A DNA stretch of 64,000 nucleotides from Peptoniphilus_A harei_B (lineage in GTDB: Bacteria > Bacillota > Clostridia > Tissierellales > Peptoniphilaceae): positions 62,001 through 126,000 of the forward strand of contig JAWGHR010000004.1 in NCBI GenBank assembly GCA_032560695.1, written 5' to 3'. Numbering within the stretch: position 1 is the first letter of the stretch; each line of letters opens with the position of its first letter. The notes beneath the pieces were generated by a model. The model saw only the letters and a list, made by a program, of their open reading frames with translations. It had not been told where the DNA came from and did not search any database. Position numbers and translations under genes: made by a program. Below, piece by piece: positions 9,075-17,220 of this stretch.

Positions 9075-9140
9075 TTAAAAACATATTAATAAAAATAAGA
9101 TTGCAATAACGACCAATATTGGAAGTATAAAAAATATCAT
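9075..9140 (-). CDS. Possible 21-residue single-helix membrane peptide
   Basis: Between secG and hppA an ATG at 9140 is preceded by GGGGAG at good spacing. It opens a 21-codon frame (MIFFILPILVVIAILFLLIC plus F) ending in TAA. Nearly every residue is hydrophobic, so the product would be one membrane helix. Nothing else about it is recognisable. It could be a real small membrane protein, perhaps linked to SecG or the pyrophosphatase, or a chance frame in AT-rich DNA. The ribosome site is the main argument for translation. Confidence 0.35.
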   Translation of the reverse strand: MIFFILPILVVIAILFLLICF

Positions 9141-9164
9141 TTTTATTTCTCCCCTAAATTTTAA

Positions 9165-9389
9165 TTAAATTGCAGCTAAAATAATAAGTGCAAGTGCAAA
9201 AACGATGCTTGAAACAGTAACGATTCTATTTTGGATATCCTTTTTACTAGAACCCTTGTGAGATCCCCACATGCTAGTTTCTTCGCCTTGAAGAGTTCCT
9301 AGACCAGCTTGTTCTGATTCCATTTGTGCAACTACACTTATTACAATTATGCTCGCAATAATAATTATAATAGATAATAAAGTTTGCAA
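9165..9389 (-). CDS. secG: Preprotein translocase subunit SecG
   Basis: SecG is the small third subunit of the SecYEG protein-export channel. The 74-residue product has two membrane helices (about residues 3-20 and 54-73). They flank a cytoplasmic loop with the family pattern EQAGLGTLQGEETSMWG, and a KDIQNRIVTVSSIVF stretch precedes helix 2. The start codon is TTG, with GGGAGG seven bases upstream. It is transcribed toward hppA; the 126-bp gap contains a possible tiny membrane ORF. The assignment rests on topology and loop pattern, as SecG is poorly conserved. Confidence 0.8.
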   Translation of the reverse strand: MQTLLSIIIIIASIIVISVVAQMESEQAGLGTLQGEETSMWGSHKGSSKKDIQNRIVTVSSIVFALALIILAAI

Positions 9390-9479
9390 ACTTATACCTC
9401 CCTTAAATTTCTATAACATATAAATTCTAACACAGCAAGGCTCGCTAAGCAACGAATTTATACGATAATTTGGCATTTT

Positions 9480-10070
9480 TTAACAAGATGTTTCCTTTTT
9501 TAGAGCTTCTTCGATTAAGTCCTCCCTATCTTGCATTGCAAGAAGAGTTTTTTCTATTAGTTCATCAAGTTCCCAGCCAAGCTTTTCTGCTCCTCTTTTT
9601 ATCACATCTCGAGAGCAACCTTCTGCAAACTTCTTGTCCTTAAACTTTTTCTTTACACTCTTTAGGTTCATGTCCTTGGTGCTCTTTGATGGCCTCATAA
9701 GAGATGCTGCATAAATTAATCCTGTCAACTCATCACTTGCAAAGAGGACCTTCTCCATGAAAAGCTCTGGTTCAACTTCAGTACATATTCCTGACCCGTG
9801 AGCCATGATTGCATGGATGAGTTCATCACTTCCACCAGCGCCCTTTAAAATCTCTGGCGTATTTTTTAAATGTTCTTCAGGATATCTTTCGTAGTCCACG
9901 TCGTGAAGAAGTCCTGCCATCTTCCAAAAGTCTACATTGTCCTTGTCGTACTCTTCTGCAAAGTATCCCATAACATTTTCAAGAGTCAAGGCATGTCTTA
10001 TGTGAAATTCTTCTTTGTTGTATTCCTTTAATAATTTTAATGCATCTTCTCTACTTATTCCAGTCTTCAT
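9480..10070 (-). CDS. HD-domain hydrolase
   Basis: This soluble 196-residue protein has the HD metal-phosphohydrolase fold. The likely metal ligands are the histidine in HIRHALTLENVMGY, the pair in GLLHDVDYERYPEEH and the histidine in IHAIMAHGSG. An acidic-basic C-terminal helix follows. Short HD proteins of this type occur in many Clostridia, and their substrate (nucleotide or cyclic nucleotide) is unknown. The ATG is preceded by GGAAGTGGG. It is divergent from gap, with which it shares a roughly 100-bp promoter region. Confidence 0.8.
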   Translation of the reverse strand: MKTGISREDALKLLKEYNKEEFHIRHALTLENVMGYFAEEYDKDNVDFWKMAGLLHDVDYERYPEEHLKNTPEILKGAGGSDELIHAIMAHGSGICTEVEPELFMEKVLFASDELTGLIYAASLMRPSKSTKDMNLKSVKKKFKDKKFAEGCSRDVIKRGAEKLGWELDELIEKTLLAMQDREDLIEEALKKETSC

Positions 10071-10133
10071 AGTCCCACTTCCTTTTTCCTAATTCTATCA
10101 CAATAATTTTTGAATTTCACTTTTATCTACTTA

Positions 10134-10142
10134 TGTTATAAT
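10134..10142 (+). promoter_or_regulatory. gap: Extended -10 promoter of gap
   Basis: The sequence TGTTATAAT is an extended -10 element about 35 bp before the gap start. A convincing -35 hexamer at 17-bp spacing is not visible. Confidence 0.5.
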
Positions 10143-10176
10143 GAAGATAAGAATGCAATGATCAATGGAGGTTTTT

Positions 10177-11196
10177 ATGAAAAAAAATGTTGGCATAATG
10201 GGCTTTGGTAGAATTGGTAGAGACGCTCTAAGAATCTGGGCCCTAAGAGACGATGTTAATTTTGAAGTTACTCACGTAGCTGTAAGAAATTTAGACAAAA
10301 CTTTAAAAGAAAGAACTCATCTATTTAAGTACGACTCAATCTATAGAAAGTTCCCTGGTGAAATTGAATTCACTGACGACGGAATGATTATCAATGGAAA
10401 GAAAGTTACTTTCGTTGAATCAAAAACTCCTGACAAGATGAACTGGAAGGACCTTGGTGTCGATGTCGTTATTGATTCATCTGGTGCCTTCAAAGACGAA
10501 GAACAAGCAAGAGGTCACCTTGAAAGTGGTGCAAAGAAAGTTGTCTTAACTTCTCCAGGCAAGGGAAACATGCTTACAGTTGTTATGGGAGTTAACGACG
10601 ACAAGTACGACCCAGAAAAGGACGACATTATCTCTAACGCGTCTTGTACAACAAACTGTCTTGCTCCAGTAACTAAGGTTATCTTAGAAAACTTTGGAAT
10701 CAAGAAGGGACTTATGTCCACTGTTCACGCTTACACTAACGACCAAAACATCCACGACGGTGTTCACAAGAAGGACATGAGACGTGCAAGAATGGGCGCA
10801 GAAAATATAATTCCAACTTCAACTGGTGCAGCAAAAGCTGTTGGAAAAGTTATTCCAGAAGTTGATGGAATCTTAACTGGCTTTGCATTAAGAGTTCCTG
10901 TTCCAACTGGATCACTAGTTGACGTTACTTTTGAACTTGAAAAAGAAGCTACTGTTGAAGAAATCAACGCAGCTATCAAGAAGGCTTCTGAAAATGAATT
11001 AAAGGGAATCCTTGCTTACTCTGAAGACGAAATAGTTTCTTCTGATATTATTGGCGACACTCACTCATCTATTTTCGATTCACTTCTTACAACTGTTAAC
11101 GGCAAAATGGTTAAACTTATTTCTTGGTACGACAACGAATGGGGTTACACAGAAAGAGTTATTGACCTAACAGAAAAAATTGTAGAATCTCTATAA
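10177..11196 (+). CDS. gap: Glyceraldehyde-3-phosphate dehydrogenase, type I
   Basis: This glycolytic enzyme oxidises glyceraldehyde-3-phosphate with NAD(P)+ and phosphate. The 339 residues begin with the Rossmann motif GIMGFGRIGRDALR. The active site SNASCTTNCLAPV contains the catalytic Cys157, followed by HAYTNDQ and the C-terminal SWYDNEWGYTERV. The start is ATG 10177: its ribosome site GGAGG would lie inside a frame begun at the earlier ATG 10165. The usual NDL coenzyme motif after beta-strand 2 is replaced by R37-N38-L39, and the HLLKYDSVHG-type segment reads HLFKYDSIYRKF, so cofactor preference may differ. Monocistronic with a strong terminator. Confidence 0.93.
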   Translation: MKKNVGIMGFGRIGRDALRIWALRDDVNFEVTHVAVRNLDKTLKERTHLFKYDSIYRKFPGEIEFTDDGMIINGKKVTFVESKTPDKMNWKDLGVDVVIDSSGAFKDEEQARGHLESGAKKVVLTSPGKGNMLTVVMGVNDDKYDPEKDDIISNASCTTNCLAPVTKVILENFGIKKGLMSTVHAYTNDQNIHDGVHKKDMRRARMGAENIIPTSTGAAKAVGKVIPEVDGILTGFALRVPVPTGSLVDVTFELEKEATVEEINAAIKKASENELKGILAYSEDEIVSSDIIGDTHSSIFDSLLTTVNGKMVKLISWYDNEWGYTERVIDLTEKIVESL

Positions 11197-11209
11197 TTAA
11201 ATTTATTAC

Positions 11210-11236
11210 AAGGCTTGCACAGGCAAGCCTTTTTTA
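11210..11236 (+). terminator. gap: Terminator of gap
   Basis: The perfect stem AAGGCTTGC/GCAAGCCTT with a four-base loop is followed by TTTTTATT. Confidence 0.9.
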
Positions 11237-11316
11237 TTTGCCTAAGATTTTCTTATGGGTTATCATTATTTTATGAAGTTTAAAAAATTTTTGATTATTT
11301 ATATAAGGAGGACTCA

Positions 11317-12174
11317 ATGATTGATAAATATAAATTAACTGGCAAGAAGATAAAAATAGAAGACCTGGAAGAAAAAATTGTAAGCGAGGAAAAGGACGTC
11401 GACATAAAAAAAGAAGTCTACGAAGAACTTGTCCCAAGATTAAGAGGCCTTCACGAAAAACTTTTTGCAGAATCAAAACAGGGAATCCTTGTGGTCCTCC
11501 AAGCAATCGACGCTGCAGGTAAGGACGAGATAATAAAATATATTTTTTCAAATCTTGAGCCTCAAGGTCTAAAGAACACTTCCTTTGGCAAGCCAACTGA
11601 CGAAGAAAATTCCCACGACTATCTGTGGAGAATGGCTAAGGGCCTCCCAAAAAGGGGCGAAGTTGCAATCCTAAACCGTTCTTACTACGAAGATATTATT
11701 TCGCCAAAAATTTATGACAGCCTAGGTCATCTTCCAGAGGAAATAAAAAATGATAATAATCTTTGGGAAAAGAGATACAAACACATAAACAACTTTGAAG
11801 AATACCTAGTTGAAAATGGATTTAAAGTTGTAAAGTTTTTCTTCAATGTTTCCAAAGACGAGCAGAGAAAGAGACTTATCGAGAGAATCGAAGACCCAAA
11901 ACAAAATTCTGAGTTTTCCTTCTCTGACTTAGATGACAGGGACAATTGGGACAAGTACCAAGTTGCCTTTGAAGAAATGCTAAACAACACTTCAACAGAA
12001 ATGGCCCCATGGTATGTCCTTCCAGCCGACAATCCTTGGCTGGCAAGAAAGATTGCAACTCTTGCCCTTATAGAAACAATGGAAGAAATCAATCCAAAGT
12101 ATCCGACTTTCACAGGCGATGATAAGAAAAAGGCAGAAGAAATTGCTGAAAAGTTAAGGAAGAAAGAAATTTAA
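11317..12174 (+). CDS. Polyphosphate kinase 2 family protein (copy 1)
   Basis: The 285-residue protein is a single-domain PPK2 enzyme, which transfers phosphate between polyphosphate and nucleotides (AMP, ADP or GDP depending on class). The Walker A region reads LQAIDAAGKDEIIKYIF and the Walker B/lid region LPKRGEVAILNRSYYED, both intact. The ATG at 11317 follows AAGGAGG at good spacing. It is related to a second copy at 34623-35483 with the same layout. The two may differ in substrate (AMP versus ADP). Convergent with the MetA-aspartokinase gene, with a shared terminator. Confidence 0.88.
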   Translation: MIDKYKLTGKKIKIEDLEEKIVSEEKDVDIKKEVYEELVPRLRGLHEKLFAESKQGILVVLQAIDAAGKDEIIKYIFSNLEPQGLKNTSFGKPTDEENSHDYLWRMAKGLPKRGEVAILNRSYYEDIISPKIYDSLGHLPEEIKNDNNLWEKRYKHINNFEEYLVENGFKVVKFFFNVSKDEQRKRLIERIEDPKQNSEFSFSDLDDRDNWDKYQVAFEEMLNNTSTEMAPWYVLPADNPWLARKIATLALIETMEEINPKYPTFTGDDKKKAEEIAEKLRKKEI

Positions 12175-12233
12175 TTTTTATCCGTAGTTGAAATTATAAA
12201 ATTTAAAAGTTCAAAGTATAATAGAAAAAATTA

Positions 12234-12263
12234 AGACCAAGGTGTGAACCTTGGTCCTTTTTT
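12234..12263. terminator. Bidirectional terminator between ppk2 and metA-aspartokinase
   Basis: The stem GACCAAGGT/ACCTTGGTC with a small loop is flanked by A-rich and T-rich runs. It lies between two converging genes. Confidence 0.85.
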
Positions 12264-14058
12264 AATCCTTTATAATTGTCCCATGATTGTCTGGGTCATT
12301 GGTGTTTAATATTTTTATAGTTATATTTTTCTTTGCAACGGGGCTTATAGCATCTTCTTGATAAACTTGGGCTCCCTCGCCAATTATTTCCTTGAGTTCT
12401 GTGTAGGAAAGTTTGTCAATTGTCTTGGCATCAGGATCACTATTAGGGTCAGATGTCATAATACCATTTACGTCAGTCCAGTTTTCGTAAACCTTGGAGT
12501 CAAGAGCATAGGCAATTAGGCTGCCTGTGTAGTCGCTGCCACCCCTAGTGAAGGTCACAATATTTCCCTCCTTGTCGCTGCCATAGAAGCCTGGCACAAC
12601 CGCCTTTTTATTTTCTCCAATGTGACTTTGGATTGCCCTCTTGGATTTTTCTATATCAACTTGTCCCCTCTCATCAAAAATTATTAGGTCCTTGGCATCA
12701 ATAAAATCGTAGTTCAAATATTTTGCAAGAAGCTTGGCATTTAGGTATTCTCCCCTTGAAACAATAAAGTCCTTGTCCCTAGAATCTTTTATCTCGTCAA
12801 ATACAAATTTTAACTCATCATCCCAAAATTCTTCAAGTCCTAGGTCTTCTGCTATGGACAAGAACCTGTTTTTAATTTTTTCAACTTGCTTGTCACGTGT
12901 TAAGCTTTGAACTTCCAACTCTTCTTCAAGGGACTTGATAATTTCCCTAACTTCTTCAATCCTCAAGTTTTTGTCAGAAAGAGAAATCAATTCATCAGTA
13001 ATCTTTGTATCCTTTTTAAATCTTCTTCCCGGTGCAGAAACCACAATTACGTCTCTGTCCTCCTTGGAGAAGATAATTTTCTTCACCTTGGCAAATTGTC
13101 CTGCATCTTTTAGGGAGCTGCCACCAAATTTTGAAACTGACTTGCCTTCGATGCTGTCAATGGCAAAGGGAGTTTCTTGGTAGACACAGTAGTTGAGCCA
13201 GTTGGAGAAGAAGAGATTGCCCGCAGACCTCCACCTAATTTTTATGTCTTTCTTAGGATCATTGTCTTCATAATAATTTATTGGTGGGCTAATCTTTTTG
13301 CCTTGAGAAAGGTCCCTAATGTACTCATTGTGAAGGGTGTCCTTGTCGTATTCCCAATGGCCAAAGTTAAAGACAAACCTGTTGTCCTTAGTTGTCACAA
13401 GGGAAACTCCAGTGTCAGGTCTTGCCGCAAGGACTTCCAAGTCAGAAAATTCTTCAAAGTCGTCAATGTCAACATAGGTATGCCTTGATGTCGGAACTAA
13501 GAAGCTATCATCAAAACCCTTTACAATTTTATTTTCTTTTAGCTTGTCAAATTCAAAGACTCCAAAAATTTTTTCGTCGCTAAGCTTGTGTTCAATCTTG
13601 TAATAGTGATAGAGGGCAGCTTGGGCGGACCAGCAGATAAACATTGTGGAGTAGACATTCTTCTTGGCAAACTCAAAAATCGTCTTTAGCTCGTCCCAGT
13701 ATTTTATTTTTTCATAGGCTAGGGTTTCTATTGGCGCTCCAGTTATTATCATGGCGTCATACTTGTTGTTTTTTATGTCATCATAAGTCTTGTAAAAGGA
13801 CTTCAACCTCTTGGTGTCAGAGTTATTAGGATTGTAGGACTCCATCCTCACAAGGTCAATGTTAATTTGTAGGGCTGTGTTAGAAAGCATCCTCAAGAGT
13901 TGTAACTCAGTCTCTTCTTTCTTGGGCATCAAGTTTACAATGGCAATGCTAAGGGGTCTTATGTCCTGCTTAATAGCAGAGGAGTCCCTCATAGTAAAAA
14001 TATTTTCTCTTTGTAAAACTTCTTCAACAATTAAATCTCTAGGTATTATTAACGGCAT
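12262..14058 (-). CDS. Homoserine O-acetyltransferase (MetA) fused to aspartokinase
   Basis: One 598-residue frame contains two methionine-pathway enzymes. Residues 1-300 are MetA: TGAPIE with Glu111, the nucleophile Cys142 in ICWSAQAALYH, and His234/Glu236 in GHWEYDKDTL. Glu111 is the residue linked to acetyl-CoA rather than succinyl-CoA use in this family. Residues 306-598 are an aspartokinase catalytic domain: KFGGSS at 310, VVSAPGRRFKKDTKITDEL, SRGEYLNAKLLAKYL, FTRGGSDYTG and WTDVNGIMTSDP. The kinase ends without the two ACT domains that normally give feedback control. The start follows GAGGAG. A Met-type T-box leader lies upstream, so uncharged tRNA-Met should switch the gene on. No stop or shift separates the halves. 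Confidence 0.92.
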   Translation of the reverse strand: MPLIIPRDLIVEEVLQRENIFTMRDSSAIKQDIRPLSIAIVNLMPKKEETELQLLRMLSNTALQINIDLVRMESYNPNNSDTKRLKSFYKTYDDIKNNKYDAMIITGAPIETLAYEKIKYWDELKTIFEFAKKNVYSTMFICWSAQAALYHYYKIEHKLSDEKIFGVFEFDKLKENKIVKGFDDSFLVPTSRHTYVDIDDFEEFSDLEVLAARPDTGVSLVTTKDNRFVFNFGHWEYDKDTLHNEYIRDLSQGKKISPPINYYEDNDPKKDIKIRWRSAGNLFFSNWLNYCVYQETPFAIDSIEGKSVSKFGGSSLKDAGQFAKVKKIIFSKEDRDVIVVSAPGRRFKKDTKITDELISLSDKNLRIEEVREIIKSLEEELEVQSLTRDKQVEKIKNRFLSIAEDLGLEEFWDDELKFVFDEIKDSRDKDFIVSRGEYLNAKLLAKYLNYDFIDAKDLIIFDERGQVDIEKSKRAIQSHIGENKKAVVPGFYGSDKEGNIVTFTRGGSDYTGSLIAYALDSKVYENWTDVNGIMTSDPNSDPDAKTIDKLSYTELKEIIGEGAQVYQEDAISPVAKKNITIKILNTNDPDNHGTIIKD

Positions 14059-14102
14059 TTCTATTCTCCTCTTTTTTTATTTGTACTTGAGGAAGGATGA
14101 CA

Positions 14103-14340
14103 ATAAAAAAAGCTTCCATCCATAAAGGACGAAAGCTATTTCGTGTTACCACCTTAATTCTCTTACAACTCGCGCTGGAAGACTCTTCAAGTACTATCAT
14201 ACTCTATCGCTATAACGGGCGCTCCCGTGCCTATCTAAATATCGATAGACCCTCAAGAAGGACCATGTTCTCCTAATCTTCTTCTACTTCTCTCACCAAA
14301 CGAAGCTCTCTTTAATCAGTCAAAAAGGATACTCTTCCTC
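14103..14340 (-). promoter_or_regulatory. T-box riboswitch, methionine type
   Basis: Read on the minus strand, the leader shows a Stem I with AGTA (14330-14333) opposite GAAC and the candidate specifier ATG (14264-14266). The distal GGTGAGAG loop motif and the T-box GGTGGTAACACG (near 14142-14155) are also present. A terminator hairpin follows, with stem AGCTTTCGTCC/GGATGGAAGCT and a T run (14103-14136). The T after TGG in the T-box would pair with discriminator A73, as in elongator tRNA-Met. It precedes metA-aspartokinase. Confidence 0.9.
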
Positions 14341-14360
14341 TTATTGAGTTATTTTTTATT

Positions 14361-14389
14361 ATAATAGCATCAAAGATTATTTATGTCAA
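14361..14389 (-). promoter_or_regulatory. Promoter of the methionine T-box transcript
   Basis: On the minus strand a perfect TTGACA (14384-14389) and TATTAT (14361-14366) are separated by 17 bp, just upstream of Stem I. Confidence 0.8.
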
Positions 14390-14730
14390 TTAGTAAAAAT
14401 TTGTAAGCCTGTAGTTTTTTATTACCTTGTAAGTTTTTGCAATTTTATAACTTATTATGAGTTTATGATCTCCATCAAGTCTCTAATTTTTTAGAACTTC
14501 ACAAATTTCTATCACTTAACGTCTTTTTATTAATTTATAAGATCTTTTTACTTTACAAATTATTATGACTTTATAAGTTATTATGACTTCACAACTTGTT
14601 ATCACTTCATAAGTTCTTATTACTAAATAAATTGTTATGACTTCACAATTTTTTATGAGCCTAGAGTAATCCACGGCTTTGCAATCTCTTTAGACTTACT
14701 AACTTATCAATACCCTATAAAATCCCACAA
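14389..14730. repeat. Degenerate 18-bp tandem repeat field
   Basis: This gene-free stretch is built from about 19 units of 18 bp. The clearest six fill 14551-14658, for example CTTTACAAATTATTATGA, CTTTATAAGTTATTATGA and CTTCACAACTTGTTATCA. The same register can be followed with decay to 14389 on the left and 14730 on the right. Stops occur in every frame checked through the field, so it is not a coding repeat. It separates the citF terminator from the Met T-box promoter. It is not a CRISPR array, as there are no conserved repeats with unique spacers. Confidence 0.7.
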
Positions 14731-14757
14731 AAAAAGAGAGGCTCTTGCCTCCCTTTT
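14731..14757 (-). terminator. Terminator of the citrate lyase operon
   Basis: On the minus strand GGGAGGC pairs with GCCTCTC around a four-base loop and is followed by seven T, just after citF. Confidence 0.8.
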
Positions 14758-14779
14758 ATGAGTATAGTTAGAATTTATT

Positions 14780-16327
14780 TTAAGCTTCCTTCTTAATTAC
14801 ATCGATTATAGAACCATCTCTGTATTCTACAACTGCAACTACTTCGTCAGAGAATTCAACTTCTTCAGGCTTGCCTGTAAGTTTTTCTGCCATTTCTTGT
14901 AGTTCCTTGATGTCCTTAAGTTCAATTCCAGCCTTTTGGAATTTTTCGATTAAGTCTTGTCTCTTTGGATTTACAGCAATACCGTAGTCAGTACAGATTA
15001 CGTCAACAGATTCGCCTGGTGTACAAACTGTTGTAACCTTGTCTTTGACAATTGGGTTTCTTGATCTTACAAGTGGTGCAAGTATAAGTGACATTTCTGC
15101 ACCAGGTGCTGTATCTTGGTGACCACCAACTGCTTGGTTAATAACTCCGTCTGATCTTGTCATTACGTTTACGTTGAAGTCAGTGTCAACTTCAAGAGCT
15201 CCAAGTAATACAAAGTCTAGAGTGTTAACTGCAGGTGTTGGGTTGTTAGGGTTCGCGTAAGATGATGCAGTTTGTTCAAAGTGTTTTGTGTTTTCACGAA
15301 TTGATCTTACTGCGTCAAGGTCAAAGGATTGTGTATCGTAAATACCATCGATAAGACCTTCTTCAAGCATAGTTACCATATAACCTGTTATTCCACCAAG
15401 GGCCATTGAAGCCTTGATGCCATCTTTTTTCATTTCTTCACGAAGAAGTTTTGCTACTGCAAGAGTTGAACCTGCTGCTCCAGTTTGGAATCTAAAGCCG
15501 TCCTTATAAAGTCCAGAAGCCTTGATTGCCTTAACTGCATTGTTAGCAATTAATAGGTCACGTGGGTTGTCGTTAAATCTAATTGATCCAGAAACAATTC
15601 CCTTTGGATCACCAATTGCATCAACTTCTACAACATAGTCAACATACATCATGCCAATTGAAGCAGGAATATTTGGGAAGGGTACAAGGTTATCTGTGAT
15701 TGCAACTACACAATCAGCATACTCAGCGTCAACAATTGCATAACCAAGTGATCCACAAGCTGCCTTTCCTTCTCGTCCATTAATGTTTCCATATTCGTCA
15801 CATGCTGGTGCTGCAAGGAAGGCTACGTCGATATGAAGTTCTCCATCTTCGATAGCTCTTGCACGTCCACCGTGGGAACGAATGATACATGGCTTTTTAA
15901 GGATACCTTGTGAAATTTTTTCTCCAAGTTCTCCTCTTAGTCCTGATGATTGAATTCCAGTGATTACACCTTGTTCAATTAGTGGAATTAACTTGTCATG
16001 GCATGGTGAAAGTGATGATGGAGCAAGTGTTAAGTCCTTGATGCCCATATCAGCAATAACTTGCATAACCATGTTTACAACATAGTCACCATTTCTTAGG
16101 TGGTGGTGGAAGGAAATTGTCATTCCGTCCTTAAGTCCACTCTTCTTAACAGCTTCTTCAATAGAACCTAGAAGTTTTTTCTCGTCCCTATTTCCGTATC
16201 TAATTTTTGGAGAAGCCTTTCTTTCAGTTCTAAGATATTTTCCTTCGCCTTTGAAAGGAACAAGTTCGCCAATGCCTTCAAGGGATTCAGGGATATCTCT
16301 TCCTACTGCATTTTTATTATAGTTCAT
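14780..16327 (-). CDS. citF: Citrate lyase alpha subunit (citrate CoA-transferase)
   Basis: CitF swaps the acetyl group of the lyase acyl-carrier subunit for citrate, the first half-reaction of citrate cleavage. The product of 515 residues has the usual length and clear CitF segments such as GMTISFHHHLRNGDYV and SHGGRARAIEDGELH. A glycine-rich CoA-transferase core with SLILAPLVRSRNPIV follows. ATG 16327 is chosen: GGAGG precedes it, and a TTG one codon earlier is less likely. The gene starts inside the last codons of citE, indicating translational coupling, and is the last gene of the operon. Confidence 0.95.
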   Translation of the reverse strand: MNYNKNAVGRDIPESLEGIGELVPFKGEGKYLRTERKASPKIRYGNRDEKKLLGSIEEAVKKSGLKDGMTISFHHHLRNGDYVVNMVMQVIADMGIKDLTLAPSSLSPCHDKLIPLIEQGVITGIQSSGLRGELGEKISQGILKKPCIIRSHGGRARAIEDGELHIDVAFLAAPACDEYGNINGREGKAACGSLGYAIVDAEYADCVVAITDNLVPFPNIPASIGMMYVDYVVEVDAIGDPKGIVSGSIRFNDNPRDLLIANNAVKAIKASGLYKDGFRFQTGAAGSTLAVAKLLREEMKKDGIKASMALGGITGYMVTMLEEGLIDGIYDTQSFDLDAVRSIRENTKHFEQTASSYANPNNPTPAVNTLDFVLLGALEVDTDFNVNVMTRSDGVINQAVGGHQDTAPGAEMSLILAPLVRSRNPIVKDKVTTVCTPGESVDVICTDYGIAVNPKRQDLIEKFQKAGIELKDIKELQEMAEKLTGKPEEVEFSDEVVAVVEYRDGSIIDVIKKEA

Positions 16328-17216
16328 CAATATCCTCCTTCTTTAGCACTCCACTTGCAACTGCTAGGTCTAGAACTCTTTGTGCGCCAGCAATAACTGG
16401 ATAGTCAACCATCTTGCCGTCAACAGTAATAACTCCAGAGCCCCTTCTTTCAGCTTCCTTAGAACCTGCAATAATACGAAGTGACTTCGTAATATCTTTT
16501 TCAGTTGGTGTGTAAACTTCATTTACAACTGCAATTTGTTTAGGGTGGATAACAGATTTTCCGTCAAATCCAAGATCCTTAATAAATTGAACTTCTTCCC
16601 TAAAGGCATCCATGTCATCAAGGTTTGTGTTAACTGTATCGAAGCAAGCAATGCCCGCGTTTCTTGCAGCTAAAACAATTTGACTTCTTGCTGCGAAAAG
16701 TTCCCAACCATGAGTTGACCTTTGAGTCTTTAGGTTAGTAACATAGTCAGCTGCTCCAAGTGCAATACCCATCATTCTTGGTGATGCCTTTGCAATATCA
16801 ACTGCGTTAATAACTCCAGTTGGAGATTCAATAGCCGCCATCATAAGAGTTCTACCTTGGCAACCCATTTCTTCTTCAACTTCAGTGATGATTTCATCTA
16901 CATCTATAACGTCTTGTGCAGTTTCTGACTTTGGTAGTCTAATTACATCTACCCCAGCCTTAACAACTGCTTTAATATCTTCACGTCCAAAAGGTGTATC
17001 AAGGGCGTTAATTCTTACAACAACTTCAGTTTTTCCGTAGTCTAAAGTTTTTAGTGCATTGTAAACTAAAAATCTTGCCGCGTCTTTTTGATTTATGCTC
17101 GTAGCATCTTCAAGGTCAATCATAATTGAATCAGGACCGTAGATGTGAGCATCAGTGATGTTTGCAGGGTTGTTACCTGGAAGAAACATCATTGTTCTTC
17201 TTAATCTCTCTTTCAA
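16317..17216 (-). CDS. citE: Citrate lyase beta subunit (citryl-ACP lyase)
   Basis: CitE splits citryl-ACP into oxaloacetate and acetyl-ACP. The 299 residues form the HpcH/HpaI aldolase-like TIM barrel: RRTMMFLPGNNPANI at the N-terminus, SIMIDLEDATS, and the metal-binding acidic residues in MMAAIESPTGVINA. GFDGKSVIHPKQIAVVNEVY lies near the end. The start codon is TTG with GGAG eight bases upstream. The gene lies 4 bp after citD and overlaps citF, so the three lyase subunits are made together. Confidence 0.95.
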   Translation of the reverse strand: MKERLRRTMMFLPGNNPANITDAHIYGPDSIMIDLEDATSINQKDAARFLVYNALKTLDYGKTEVVVRINALDTPFGREDIKAVVKAGVDVIRLPKSETAQDVIDVDEIITEVEEEMGCQGRTLMMAAIESPTGVINAVDIAKASPRMMGIALGAADYVTNLKTQRSTHGWELFAARSQIVLAARNAGIACFDTVNTNLDDMDAFREEVQFIKDLGFDGKSVIHPKQIAVVNEVYTPTEKDITKSLRIIAGSKEAERRGSGVITVDGKMVDYPVIAGAQRVLDLAVASGVLKKEDIDEL

Positions 17217-17220
17217 AATA

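Noticed and set aside
10165..10176. Earlier ATG as the start of gap
   Set aside because: It would put the only good ribosome site inside the coding region, and the conserved N-terminus begins at 10177.
14389..14730. The 18-bp repeats as a CRISPR array
   Set aside because: Units are contiguous and degenerate, with no unique spacers, no conserved 24-37 bp repeat and no cas gene in the window.
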